From Spirosoma radiotolerans (GTDB lineage: Bacteria > Bacteroidota > Bacteroidia > Cytophagales > Spirosomataceae): DNA of 64,000 bases. Positions 34,208 to 43,188 of this stretch are shown one piece after another (the first letter of the stretch is position 1; the number at the start of each line of letters is the position of its first letter). A program made the translations under genes and the position numbers. Under the pieces are notes generated by a model, which was not told the origin of the DNA, searched no databases, and was given only the letters and a program-made list of their open reading frames with translations. The DNA lies in assembly GCF_000974425.1 (NCBI RefSeq), contig NZ_CP010429.1, forward strand, positions 5,317,501 to 5,381,500, read 5' to 3'.

Positions 34208-34889
34208 GCGCCGGAACCCACTCCTGATGCCCGCAACGAGCGCAGGCATCGGCTTCCCGACCGGATGCTGGTTGTGGGTTTCCGCAGTGGTAGCAAACAC
34301 AGTGCTCCGGGGCTTTTTCCTGTTCGTCAATAAAGTCGGTATCCCATTCGGGCAATAGCGAAAGGCCCGGTTTAGGCTCCGGTTCTTTAATGAGCGTAAA
34401 TTCCCCATTCGCTTCGATATACAGCCGCTTCACGTGTCCTAAATGAATCAATCCGCTTGAGCGAAGTTGAGCAAAGAGCAGTTCACGGGTCATACGGGCC
34501 TCTTTCATGGCTTTCAGCTGGATAACGGCATTCTCGACCAGCGTACTGTTAATATCCTGAGAAATACCTTCGAACGTCTCATTTCTGGATGCCCAGTACG
34601 AAACAAGCCGCTGGGTGCTTACCACAACCAGTGCAATAATGACAGCGGGCAAAAGCCCTCTGCTGGCGTCCAGAATAGGAACTCCAATGGCGGCTGCCAT
34701 CGAGACCATAGCGGCCATTTCATTCCGGCTTAGCTGAGACGACATACGGCGGCCCATCAAACGCATCGACACGACCAGAATGAGGTAGACGACAGCGGCC
34801 CGAATCAGAATTTCAACGTAAAAACTTCCCGGCACTTCCCCGAGGAAAATCCGTTGCCAGTCGGCCAGGTGAATTGCATCTTTTTTCAT
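34200..34889 (-). CDS. DUF421 (YetF-like) membrane protein with C-terminal zinc ribbon, copy 1
   Basis: This 229-aa protein has about three N-terminal helices (VEILIRAAVVYLILVVSMRLMGRR, MAAMVSMAAAIGVPIL, LLPAVIIALVVVSTQRL) followed by the DUF421 soluble domain (TLVENAVIQLKAMKEARMTRELLFAQLRSSG). The C-terminal 40 residues add CYHCGN and CARCGH, a two-CxxC zinc ribbon not seen in classical YetF. It lies seven bases downstream of a paralogue of the same length on the same strand. Confidence 0.85.
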   Translation of the reverse strand: MKKDAIHLADWQRIFLGEVPGSFYVEILIRAAVVYLILVVSMRLMGRRMSSQLSRNEMAAMVSMAAAIGVPILDASRGLLPAVIIALVVVSTQRLVSYWASRNETFEGISQDINSTLVENAVIQLKAMKEARMTRELLFAQLRSSGLIHLGHVKRLYIEANGEFTLIKEPEPKPGLSLLPEWDTDFIDEQEKAPEHCVCYHCGNPQPASGREADACARCGHQEWVPALK

Positions 34890-34896
34890 GATGAAC

Positions 34897-35586
34897 TTAA
34901 AGAATCGCGTCTACCCAGTTATCAGTCTGACAAACGGCACAAGGTCCCGGCTTTGGCAAGGCGGCAACGGTGTTTCCACAATTGGTGCAGGCGAGTTGCT
35001 TATCATCCGTATGCTCGTAAATAGTTCGCACTTCATCGTCGGCGGGCGGCAGCACCGACAAGCCGGGCTTACTCTGGTCATTTTCGTAAATACTAAATAC
35101 TCCGTAGGCCTCCAGGTAGAGACGTTTCACTTTACCCAGATTATACACATTCTCGCTCCGCAAAGCGGCAAAAATTTGCTGATGCGACAACTGATTCGAT
35201 GTCAGTTGCTTCAGTTGAATAATGCCGTCTTTGACTAAAACAGTTTCCGTTCCCTGAATCAACTTTTCGGCTTTACTGCTCTTGAACCCCAGTAAGTTTG
35301 TGCCTCTCAAAAATGTAAGCGCGCAAACCAGCGCCACCACCCCTGATAATAACCCCCGATCAGGTATCTGCATAGCCGGAGCCATGATCGCGCCCATAGT
35401 AAGCATAACGGCCAGTTCCAGATTGGTAAGCTGTCCGTTCATGCGTTTGCCAAGCAGTCGCATAATGACCAGTAGTACCAGATAGATGAACGATGTACGC
35501 AGAAACACTTCCAGTAAAAATTCGACGGGTGCATCCCCGATCAATATTCGTTGCCAGTCCTCCAACCAGATATTCTCTTTTTTCAT
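34897..35586 (-). CDS. DUF421 (YetF-like) membrane protein with C-terminal zinc ribbon, copy 2
   Basis: Also 229 aa, this is the upstream gene of a tandem paralogous pair. The helices (FLRTSFIYLVLLVIMRLLGKR, LELAVMLTMGAIMAPAM, SGVVALVCALTFL) and DUF421 region (ETVLVKDGIIQLKQLTSNQLSHQQIFAALRSEN) parallel copy 1. The C terminus has CTNCGN and CAVCQ for a zinc ribbon. The two proteins diverge widely in sequence and may form a hetero-oligomer. The 300-base gap upstream (35587-35892) holds no gene, only a CCCTAAAGG/CCTTTAGGG inverted pair near 35719-35765. Confidence 0.85.
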   Translation of the reverse strand: MKKENIWLEDWQRILIGDAPVEFLLEVFLRTSFIYLVLLVIMRLLGKRMNGQLTNLELAVMLTMGAIMAPAMQIPDRGLLSGVVALVCALTFLRGTNLLGFKSSKAEKLIQGTETVLVKDGIIQLKQLTSNQLSHQQIFAALRSENVYNLGKVKRLYLEAYGVFSIYENDQSKPGLSVLPPADDEVRTIYEHTDDKQLACTNCGNTVAALPKPGPCAVCQTDNWVDAIL

Positions 35587-35892
35587 TTTCGCTTAACTGT
35601 CTGTACTATAGAATTGATTGAGTAATAGGAAAAAATCTATCTTTATTCATGTACCGTTGAAAAAAGGGTGTATAGAGCGTTTCCTGGCCTGTTCTTTCCG
35701 ATCTACTTGCTCCTAAATTCCCTAAAGGGGACTTTGGCTCCTAGGCAGACAAATTTTCCTTTAGGGCAATCACACAAAACCAAACAAGTTCAGTCCTTCA
35801 TTTGTAAGCCAGACAATCAGGAAATGAGCAAAAGGGTAACAGGATGGTTCATCAACTGGTTGGATTAGTAGTCGAGCCATTCTTACGTGTCT

Positions 35893-37632
35893 ATGAAACA
35901 ACTCATTCTTGCTCTTTTTATCGGTATCCTTGTATCCTGCCATTCCAGCAATACGAAAACAGACGCAAATACAGCGCCCCCAGCCCCGCTCCCAACTGAT
36001 TTTATTGAGGAATTGTGGTATAAAAACGGCCTCGTGTATAGTGTCGATGTCGAGGTCTTTAAAGACTCCAACAACGATGGCGTCGGTGATTTTGACGGGC
36101 TGACCCAGCAACTGGATTACCTCAAAACAATAGGCGTCGAAACCATCTGGCTGGCTCCCTTCCAGCCCAGCCCCAACGAAGACGATGGCTATGATATATC
36201 GGACTTTTATGGCATAGATAAGCGCCTGGGTACGAGCCAGGATTTTGACGAATGCATCCGTCAGGCCAATCAAAAGGGAATTCGAATCATGATGGATTTA
36301 GTTACGAACCACACGTCCGATCAGCATCCCTGGTTTCAGCAGGCTCGTCGGAGCAAAGATTCGCCCTACCGGTCCTGGTATGTATGGGCCAAAGAGCGCC
36401 CGAAAAAATGGGATAGTGGCATGGTGTTTCCGGGAGTTCAAAAAGATATCTGGACGTACGATAAACAGGCAGGCGAGTACTATTACCACCGCTTCTATGA
36501 GGCCCAGCCAGACCTGAATATGCAGAATCCGGCGGTGCAGCGAGAAATGCGGAAAATTATCCGGTACTGGCTCGACAAAGGCATAGCTGGTTTTCGGGTC
36601 GATGCGGTTCCGTTTCTGATCGAGGTAGCCAATGCAGACTTCGACCCTGACAAACCCGAACATCAGTTCGACATGATCACCCAACTGCATCAGTACAGCC
36701 AGTGGCATAAACGGGATGCTATCCTGTTGGGCGAAGCCAATGTAGACCCCAAAGAACAGGAGCCTTATTTTGGGAATGAAGGGCAGGGCATGCAAACGAT
36801 GTTTAACTTCTTCGTCAATCAGCATTTATTCTATGCGCTGGCTACCGGCGAAACAGCCTCGCTAAAAGAGGCTCTGAACGCAACGAAGAACATTCCCCCC
36901 ACAGCCCAGTGGGCCAACTTTCTCCGCAACCACGATGAAATTGACTTAGGTCGGTTAAGCGATACCGAACGGAGTAAAGTGTATGCCCGGTTTGGCCCCG
37001 ACACCACCATGCAACTCTATGACCGGGGCATTCGTCGGCGCTTGGCACCCATGCTGGGCGACCCACGCCTGATCAATTTGGCCTATAGTGTACTCTTCTC
37101 GTTGCCTGGTATGCCCGTTATTCGATACGGCGAAGAGATTGGTATGGGCGATGACCTTAGCCTGAAAGAGCGGCTGTCGGTTCGAACGCCGATGCAATGG
37201 TCAGCGGAGCCTAATGCTGGTTTTTCGACATCGGCCAAACCCGTTCGGCCCATCATTAGCCAGGGACCTTACAGCTATAAAACCGTTAATGTAGCGGCTC
37301 AACGCGCGGACTCGTCCTCGCTCCTAAACCGGATTAGCCACTTTGCCCGCCTTCGGAAACAGTGCCCCGAAATTGGCTGGGCAAATGGGAAAATTCTCGA
37401 CACCAACTCCGATCATGTGGTTGCCATTCAATACGACTGGCAGGGACGCTCCTTAGTGACAGTCTATAATTTTAGTTCGGAGCCTCAGCAATGCCAGGTG
37501 AAAAGCTCCATCAAAACGGGTCTTACACTGGTCAATTTATTCGACCAGACAAACAATACCATTGGTGGCAGTGGGGCGGTTTCGATTAAGCTGGCAGGCT
37601 ATGGTTCAGCCTGGTATCGGTTGAAAAATTAA
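35893..37632 (+). CDS. GH13 lipoprotein, trehalose-synthase/alpha-amylase-like
   Basis: The ATG at 35893 (MKQLILALFIGILVSCHSS) is better than the GTG two codons earlier. It gives 579 aa with a lipobox Cys at C16. The GH13 triad is D237 in GFRVDAVP, E281 in LLGEANVDP and D348 in FLRNHDEIDL. The segment RGIRRRLAPMLGD, close behind the third acid, resembles trehalose synthase (TreS) proteins. Unlike TreS, it is exported and lipid-anchored, so it would act on alpha-glucans or oligosaccharides in the periplasm or on the cell surface. Confidence 0.85.
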   Translation: MKQLILALFIGILVSCHSSNTKTDANTAPPAPLPTDFIEELWYKNGLVYSVDVEVFKDSNNDGVGDFDGLTQQLDYLKTIGVETIWLAPFQPSPNEDDGYDISDFYGIDKRLGTSQDFDECIRQANQKGIRIMMDLVTNHTSDQHPWFQQARRSKDSPYRSWYVWAKERPKKWDSGMVFPGVQKDIWTYDKQAGEYYYHRFYEAQPDLNMQNPAVQREMRKIIRYWLDKGIAGFRVDAVPFLIEVANADFDPDKPEHQFDMITQLHQYSQWHKRDAILLGEANVDPKEQEPYFGNEGQGMQTMFNFFVNQHLFYALATGETASLKEALNATKNIPPTAQWANFLRNHDEIDLGRLSDTERSKVYARFGPDTTMQLYDRGIRRRLAPMLGDPRLINLAYSVLFSLPGMPVIRYGEEIGMGDDLSLKERLSVRTPMQWSAEPNAGFSTSAKPVRPIISQGPYSYKTVNVAAQRADSSSLLNRISHFARLRKQCPEIGWANGKILDTNSDHVVAIQYDWQGRSLVTVYNFSSEPQQCQVKSSIKTGLTLVNLFDQTNNTIGGSGAVSIKLAGYGSAWYRLKN

Positions 37633-37710
37633 AGCTGTACCCACGGGCTTCAGCCTGTGTTTCATGAATGAGTATACAACACGGGCTGAAGCCCGTGGGT
37701 GGGTACAGCT
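37633..37710. terminator. Bidirectional hairpin with GGGCTTCAGCC core
   Basis: Arm 37633-37661 pairs with 37678-37710 except for one mismatch and a four-base TGGG duplication in the second arm. It lies exactly between the convergent GH13 and TetR genes. The core CACGGGCTTCAGCC is close to the REP-like tips at 64-85 and 22711-22758. Confidence 0.75.
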
Positions 37711-37713
37711 AAT

Positions 37714-38280
37714 TCAGCACACGTCTTTAGCTTCATACAAAGTCAGGCCTTTTTGGGTTAGCAGGCCACGAATAAAATGATGCTTTATGGCCGTTTCGGC
37801 GCCTGTGTACGGTATATCCCATTGACTTTGGGCGGCCCACAGCCAGGCCAGAGCGGGTTCATCGACATCAGGCCGATACAGTCCCTGCTCTATACCCGCC
37901 CGGATATTGGCGGCCAGAATCGTGTTGATGTAGGTTGTCCGAAATGCCTCAAATACACTCCAGACGGTTGGATAATGCCGTTCAATATCACGCAGTAAAT
38001 TTGGATTCGTCGTTTGGCGGTAGGCAATAAGCCGGTCCCAGATGCGTAAGGCGCCAACGATTGGATTCGAGGCCAGTGTATGAATGACTCTGGCTTCCCG
38101 TAAGTTCTCATCCAGTTGCGTTTCCAGTACCAGCCTGACGAGTTCTTCTTTGTCGATAAAATGCTGGTAGAGCGTCTTTTTGGAAATGCCCAGTTGGTGG
38201 GCAACGTCGTCCAGACGAACCGTACGCACGCCGAATTGATTAAATAGATGCCTTGCCTCGGCGATGATCCGTTCTTTCAC
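37714..38280 (-). CDS. TetR-family transcriptional regulator
   Basis: This 188-aa protein starts with GTG (KERIIAEARHLFNQFGV). The helix-turn-helix RTVRLDDVAHQLGISKKTLYQHFIDKEELV (about 19-48) is typical TetR. The C-terminal ligand domain is unlike any I can name. It is divergent from nothing close by, and the ferritin-like genes upstream are on the same strand behind a terminator. The target is unknown. Confidence 0.9.
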   Translation of the reverse strand: MKERIIAEARHLFNQFGVRTVRLDDVAHQLGISKKTLYQHFIDKEELVRLVLETQLDENLREARVIHTLASNPIVGALRIWDRLIAYRQTTNPNLLRDIERHYPTVWSVFEAFRTTYINTILAANIRAGIEQGLYRPDVDEPALAWLWAAQSQWDIPYTGAETAIKHHFIRGLLTQKGLTLYEAKDVC

Positions 38281-38407
38281 TTCCTGTCGTTAATCATTGT
38301 CTGTACGACAAACTACGGATTTAATAACTATGTTCTACAGGTGGGTTCAATGAACGATATGTATATACGTAAACCACTTTCGGTTGCCTTTTTACATTGC
38401 TGTGTTC

Positions 38408-38445
38408 AAAAAAACCGCCGATGCACGGATTAACGGCATCGGCGG
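38408..38445 (-). terminator. Rho-independent terminator of the ferritin-like operon
   Basis: Arms 38415-38424 and 38436-38445 (CCGCCGATGC) pair perfectly. On the minus strand the stem is followed by TTTTTTT. It lies 30 bases beyond the stop of the minus-strand ferritin-like gene. Confidence 0.88.
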
Positions 38446-38474
38446 CTTATGCTTATGTATGTGAACTCGCTTGC

Positions 38475-39278
38475 TTACACCAGGAATGGTTTAACAATAG
38501 TCGTCACCTGCTCACGGGTCAGTGGCTCATCGAAGGCTTCGGTAATGCCTTCCAGCGGTACCTGGCCCGAAAGTAAATTGGCCAGGTTGATGCCCTTCTG
38601 TACCACATTGTCTTCACCCATGTAGACCATAGAACCAACCGATTGAGGTAAGCCCGACAGGCTGGCTAGTGGAATCCAGCCTTTTTGTCCGCGCATGTAC
38701 CGAATCCGGGCAGCGTGTGCTGCTTCGGTAGCGTGAATCCGTAGAGCTGTCTCCAGAATGGGTTTGGCATTCATCAAATTAGGCGCCTGACCCTTATAGG
38801 CCCGCACACCTGTATCTTCGAAAGCCTGCGAAACGGCTGAAAATGTCTGAAAATTGGTGAAGGTATCCGTAAACATACCCTTGGCCGAATAATCGAAAGG
38901 TGGCTTAGCGATGGCTTTCGGTCCCAGTACCGTCTTCAGCAGTTTAACGTGCAGCTCCTCGTGCCGACGGATGTATTCGAAAGCTGGCTTAAATTCATTA
39001 GGAATCAGGCCTGGTACGTTGGTACCAAATTCGTAGAAGTCGGATTCAAGGTATTCCAGCAACAGCGCAAAGTTCAGTACGTCTACTACATTCTGAGGCA
39101 ACTCACTGCTTTGGCCATAGGCTTTAGTCAGCGCTGAAGCCATAATGGCGGGAGCCGCCACAGCTACAGTTTTGCGGGTTAGTGTACTGAATAAGCCCCG
39201 ACGCGACACATGTTCCAGCCGGTCAAAAAACGCTTCGTCAACCTTGTCGAGTTCGGTAAAAATAGATTGGAGATTCAT
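38475..39278 (-). CDS. Exported ferritin-like protein (Ferritin_2), second of pair
   Basis: This 267-aa protein has an extended N terminus with SRRGLFSTLTRKTVAVAAPAI, a Tat-like double-arginine signal, followed by a Ferritin_2 (rubrerythrin-like) domain. Candidate di-metal residues are in FALLLEYLESDFYEFG, EYIRRHEELHVKLLK and ALRIHATEAAHAARIRYMRG. Tat export fits a protein folding around metals in the cytoplasm. The gene lies 15 bases after a similar gene. Family members are common in soil bacteria, with roles in desiccation or oxidative stress proposed only by context. Confidence 0.85.
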   Translation of the reverse strand: MNLQSIFTELDKVDEAFFDRLEHVSRRGLFSTLTRKTVAVAAPAIMASALTKAYGQSSELPQNVVDVLNFALLLEYLESDFYEFGTNVPGLIPNEFKPAFEYIRRHEELHVKLLKTVLGPKAIAKPPFDYSAKGMFTDTFTNFQTFSAVSQAFEDTGVRAYKGQAPNLMNAKPILETALRIHATEAAHAARIRYMRGQKGWIPLASLSGLPQSVGSMVYMGEDNVVQKGINLANLLSGQVPLEGITEAFDEPLTREQVTTIVKPFLV

Positions 39279-39293
39279 AGTTGTTGAACAGGT

Positions 39294-40022
39294 TTAGGCG
39301 ACGTTGGTCGGTAGGTTGCGGGCATCGATTATTTCACGTACGTATTTCTGGGCTTTAGGCAGCACTTCCATCGGTTCGAGTTTGATGAACAGGCCGGCAT
39401 CCACCACAATGTTATCGCCGGCAAAAGCCGTTTGATTCATGTACTCCATTTCACGGATGATGGATACGTGCCGGGCTTCGACCGAAACGATTTTACCGGC
39501 TACTGCCAGATTCTCGGGATCGGTCAGGTACTTGCCGCCCCCGTTATAAGCCGCCGTTCCGAGTTCAGCAAACATGCGCGATGCCTCCAGCACGTCGGTA
39601 CGCTGCCGAAAATTAATACTACTGAAATCAAGTGTCAGGTCTGGTATGCCAGCACTACCTAGGGCAGCGCGGTAAAATGCCCGGTGCGTTACTTCATGGT
39701 TGCGCAGGTCCTGAAACAACTGCAATTCCATGGCAGTAATCTTCTCATAGGGATTAGCCAGCACTAATTCGTAAAAACGGGACTCGATTTGCTCCAGCAC
39801 AAAGGCGTAGTTCAGAATACCAAGGTCTCCGCCGGGTAGGGTAATGACGTCGCCGGGAGCGGCAGCGCGGGCCCCATCGGGGCTAACTTGAAGATCGGCG
39901 GTGGAGCAGGCGGTCAGCAGGCCGCCCGTTACCGCTGCGGCCCCAACCGTTCGCAAAAATGACCGCCGGTGAGCATTGACTGCCGGACCTATCGGCTGCA
40001 TTAATTCGTTGAGTTTTTTCAT
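39294..40022 (-). CDS. Exported ferritin-like protein (Ferritin_2) with Tat lipoprotein signal, first of pair
   Basis: This 242-aa protein begins with a clear Tat signal HRRSFLRTVGAAAVTGGLLTACS that also has a lipobox (LTAC, about residues 37-40). The ferritin-like domain shows the paired metal motifs LNYAFVLEQIESRFYELVLAN, LRNHEVTHRAFYRAAL and VSVEARHVSIIREMEYMN. It heads a two-gene operon with the Ferritin_2 gene 15 bases downstream. The two proteins probably work together at the outer face of the membrane. Confidence 0.87.
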   Translation of the reverse strand: MKKLNELMQPIGPAVNAHRRSFLRTVGAAAVTGGLLTACSTADLQVSPDGARAAAPGDVITLPGGDLGILNYAFVLEQIESRFYELVLANPYEKITAMELQLFQDLRNHEVTHRAFYRAALGSAGIPDLTLDFSSINFRQRTDVLEASRMFAELGTAAYNGGGKYLTDPENLAVAGKIVSVEARHVSIIREMEYMNQTAFAGDNIVVDAGLFIKLEPMEVLPKAQKYVREIIDARNLPTNVA

Positions 40023-40137
40023 GGAATAAATAAATAATAAGTAGTACTATAAATTTACTGTCAAGTAAGACAAGTAACCAATTGAAAAGTTTCATATAAT
40101 GAGGAAACGGCCCCTTAGTAAACAGTCGGTCACGCTT

Positions 40138-40803
40138 TTATTCTCGCCCAACAGGCCTATTACTTTCTTGTTCTTCAGTTTGGTGCTGGGTCAAATAATT
40201 GTATTGATTGATCAACATCAGTTGCAACAGCGTAGGTGCAATGTCCGACTGAATGCGCATAGCATATCGGTTAAGCTCAGCCTCGTACTTCTCCTTTAGC
40301 GCAGGCCACATGGCCCGGTAAAACAAATTGAGGTTAATTAATTCACCATTCAATAAAACCAGGTAAGTAAAGTTTGCAAGGTCCTTAACCAATTCTTTAT
40401 CCGAATTAAACATCGACAGGTTCTTAAGCTTTATTGGTTCATGAACCGAACGTACTTCCCGATAAACGGGTAAAGATCCCATAACAACTTCTTCCAGAAA
40501 GAGCGGTCGCTGCCGACTACCAGACTTGTCAGCATAGTCAAAGGTGACAAATTTCCGAAGGACATTCTGATGATCATCGAAATACCTGAATGCCCGAACC
40601 TGATAAGCCGAATAGGCCCTGATTTTATTCCCTTCCCGATACTGTACCACCCCGGCTTTCCAGTTATAATCAATATCCCCTTTCAGTTCCGTGCCATTCA
40701 TCAACACCAGTTCGCCCTGATTCCACACATCCGAGTCCCTGGCCAGTACACTGCTTCCGGCAGCCGTAAGCCACATAATCATTAACCATACATTCCTTTT
40801 CAT
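40138..40803 (-). CDS. Exported hypothetical protein, 221 aa
   Basis: This protein has a signal peptide (RNVWLMIMWLTAAGSSVLA) and a beta-rich region (GELVLMNGTELKGDIDYNWKAGVVQYREGNKIRAYSAYQVRAFRYFDD) followed by a helical end. I do not recognise a named family. A similar pattern of signal peptide plus a KAG..LTGSLSF-type start occurs in the 235-aa protein at 56144-56851. It is monocistronic on the minus strand. The 350 bases upstream hold no convincing gene. Confidence 0.65.
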   Translation of the reverse strand: MKRNVWLMIMWLTAAGSSVLARDSDVWNQGELVLMNGTELKGDIDYNWKAGVVQYREGNKIRAYSAYQVRAFRYFDDHQNVLRKFVTFDYADKSGSRQRPLFLEEVVMGSLPVYREVRSVHEPIKLKNLSMFNSDKELVKDLANFTYLVLLNGELINLNLFYRAMWPALKEKYEAELNRYAMRIQSDIAPTLLQLMLINQYNYLTQHQTEEQESNRPVGRE

Positions 40804-41157
40804 AACGCTGTCTATTGTTTAGTCGGACCTGATTGGATAGCCGACAAGACAGTGTCTGGAAAAATATATGCCAAGTAAAAAGAGGGGCAACGGGCCACTG
40901 GCCTGAAGATAAGCGCCATCCTGTAGTAGGGATAGTATTTTGCCTGATTGGCCTGCCAAAAATTGATCTAATTACCCAACATTTACCATTTTGAGTGGTG
41001 GTTATTTCTCCACAGAAACAAGCGATGAGCAATGGATTCCTCATCTTGTAGGTTGCAGTCAACAGCCGCAACACTTATCCGGTCAACCAACCCAGTAGCT
41101 TTCTGAGCTTGCGTCTTCTGGGTTATTTGTCGTTCAAACAGGCTGCGTAGTCAGGCC

Positions 41158-42453
41158 TTACTCTGCTTGCCGGATAGCCATACGAATTCGAAAAAGTGTT
41201 CCTCGACCAGACTGACTTTCAATTTCGAGGTTTGCATCCAGCAGGTCACACAACCGTTTAACAATTTGAAGACCAACGCCTTCTCCGCCTGTACGAGCCA
41301 CTTCCTTAACTAACGTTGGGCCGGGCGGTATCTCCTGATCCTGATCAGGTAGAACCGAAACTGGCTCTGCCTGATCGGTACCTGTTGTGCTGGTGGCATC
41401 GACGGTTGGTTTGAGTTGCTTCACCAGGAGGCCGGTTAATCCCGGCGGCAAGCCCGGCCCTGAATCCTGAATACCGATTACCCAGCGTGCATCACCCTGT
41501 TGTGACCAGGAAACAGATACAAATCCTCTGGCCGTATACGTCAGTGAATTAACCAGCAGGTTCTGCACGATCCGCTGAAGTTTAATTTTATCCGTCTCAA
41601 CCAGTAGAGAGTCGGGGCCGCTAGCTTGGACGACCAAGCCTCGCTGGGTGGCCATCGGTTGGGCATCTTCGACAATTCCCCTTAGTAGCTCGCTGGCATT
41701 AACGTGTTCCATCTGAAGCGTTTCTTCACCGGCTTCCAGCCGGGCTAACGCCATGAGATTATCCAGCATCGACTGCGCATTGGTCAAGTTACGACTCAGC
41801 ATTTCTGTATACTTCTCCCGTTCCTGATCGCTTAGATTTTCGGCTTTAAGCAGGTAAGCAGCACTATTGATAATCCCAAAACTGCCCCTTAAATCATGGG
41901 AAGAAGTGCGAAGTATATCTCCTCGCTGACGAGAAAGTACTTCCATATGATCGATGACCTGCTGCAGCGTAGCCACCCGGTTAGCGGCCTCAAGTCGCTG
42001 AAGCTCATCGTATTTTTTCACACTACCATGCATGGTTTCATTCATAACCTGAACGATCTGCTCCTGTACCAGGAGCAGCACCCGTGCATCTGTTTGCGGA
42101 AATAACTCCAGATAAGCCTGAAGCTCGTTGAACAGGCTTTTTGTCAAATGGTTAATTTCCCGTATTGTCTCTGCCAAAGCAAGCGCTTTTTGCCAGCGAT
42201 GCAATCCATGCGATTTGGCCGTTATGCTCAGATCAACTTCCGGTTGTTGATTCAGCAGGCGTTGCTCTAAAATATCCAGAACGATGGGTAGCAAGTCGTT
42301 GAATTCCTCCCGACTGAGAACGGAAACTTTACTTAAAGCCGGGTCCTGTTCGCAGGCTACACGCCAGTTTTGTAAAATGGCTTCTCGCCGGGCAAATATG
42401 TACTTGACTAGTTCTGAAGTGGTTGAATAGCGGTCTAAGGTAGGGGTATCCAT
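41158..42453 (-). CDS. Sensor histidine kinase with RsbRD-type N-terminal domain
   Basis: The ATG at 42453 (MDTPTLDRYSTTSELVKYIF) is chosen over a TTG at 42507, giving 431 aa with no membrane helix. The N-terminal 150 residues (ILQNWRVACEQDPALSKVSVLSREEFNDLLPIVLDILEQ) resemble the RsbRD_N globin-like sensor domain. A HisKA box follows in LRTSSHDLRGSFGIINSAAYLL, then a HATPase with GIQDSGPGLP and a long Pro/Gln-rich insert before GGEGVGLQIVKRL. It is cytosolic. A stand-alone response regulator is encoded 250 bases upstream on the same strand. Confidence 0.9.
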   Translation of the reverse strand: MDTPTLDRYSTTSELVKYIFARREAILQNWRVACEQDPALSKVSVLSREEFNDLLPIVLDILEQRLLNQQPEVDLSITAKSHGLHRWQKALALAETIREINHLTKSLFNELQAYLELFPQTDARVLLLVQEQIVQVMNETMHGSVKKYDELQRLEAANRVATLQQVIDHMEVLSRQRGDILRTSSHDLRGSFGIINSAAYLLKAENLSDQEREKYTEMLSRNLTNAQSMLDNLMALARLEAGEETLQMEHVNASELLRGIVEDAQPMATQRGLVVQASGPDSLLVETDKIKLQRIVQNLLVNSLTYTARGFVSVSWSQQGDARWVIGIQDSGPGLPPGLTGLLVKQLKPTVDATSTTGTDQAEPVSVLPDQDQEIPPGPTLVKEVARTGGEGVGLQIVKRLCDLLDANLEIESQSGRGTLFRIRMAIRQAE

Positions 42454-42705
42454 AAAAACATCTGGTTGTACGGCTCCTGTCAAACCCAGCCGATCTTGGC
42501 TGGGCAAGACGGTACTAACTAGTTACCTGTGTTCTTTACAGATTAACAGCTTTTTAGGCTAAAGGTTATAGAATCAGGATCCCGAGACGAAAAAGATGGA
42601 GCTGCGTATTAATGCGTACAAGATAGGCGAAGTCAACTCTAAAAGAACCTGAACCCCGCCTGCCAGACAAACCGGAAGCGCCATCAGCGCCATTTAGGTT
42701 GTGTA

Positions 42706-43188
42706 TTACAACACATAATGTAAGGGAGGTAAACTAACGGTTTCCCACCAGTAGGTGCGTAATTCCAGGAAATAAGTAAGCCAGCCGTCAAACGTTATTG
42801 GTTTCACCAGATACGAAGAAGCGCCAAAGGCGTAGGCTTCCATTATATCGTTGCTATCATTAGACGAACTCAGCATAATAACCGGAACCTGACAAAACGG
42901 GATAGGCATCTGTTTAATCTGCCTGAGTAGTTGCCATCCGGCCGTACGATTGGGTAAATATAAATCCTGTATGATCACCTTCGGAATTTCCCATTCCTGA
43001 TGCTGCCATTCATGCAAGAACGTAAGGGCCTCTTGTGGACATACTGCCCGGATAGGCGTTATTTCTGAAAGGCACTGCTGCATGGCACGTTTGATGAATA
43101 GCCAGTGATCATCATTATCCTCAATGACCAGTACTTTCGCTCGTTTAAAATTTTCTTTAATCCTTACTTGATCGTGGAAACTTTTCAT
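42706..43188 (-). CDS. Single-domain response regulator (Rcp1/CheY-like)
   Basis: This 160-aa protein is a lone receiver domain: KVLVIEDNDDHWLFIKRAM, the phospho-acceptor at about D75 in VIIQDLYLPN, the switch Ser region VIMLSSSND and the lysine in SSYLVKPI. There is no output domain, so it would act by protein contact. It lies upstream of the RsbRD-type kinase on the same strand, and the two may form a relay. Upstream is a long AT-rich gap. Confidence 0.92.
   Translation of the reverse strand: MKSFHDQVRIKENFKRAKVLVIEDNDDHWLFIKRAMQQCLSEITPIRAVCPQEALTFLHEWQHQEWEIPKVIIQDLYLPNRTAGWQLLRQIKQMPIPFCQVPVIMLSSSNDSNDIMEAYAFGASSYLVKPITFDGWLTYFLELRTYWWETVSLPPLHYVL

Noticed and set aside
35719..35765. 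CCCTAAAGG/CCTTTAGGG inverted pair upstream of the GH13 lipoprotein gene
   Set aside because: Resembles a palindromic word common in Bacteroidetes gaps, but a 9-bp stem with a 28-base loop is too weak to call as an element on its own.
40670..41074. 134-codon minus-strand frame in the gap before the exported 221-aa protein
   Set aside because: Composition is Cys/Trp/Arg-rich and unlike a real protein, it overlaps the 3' end of the antisense-compatible leader and the start of the exported gene in another frame, and no family is recognisable.
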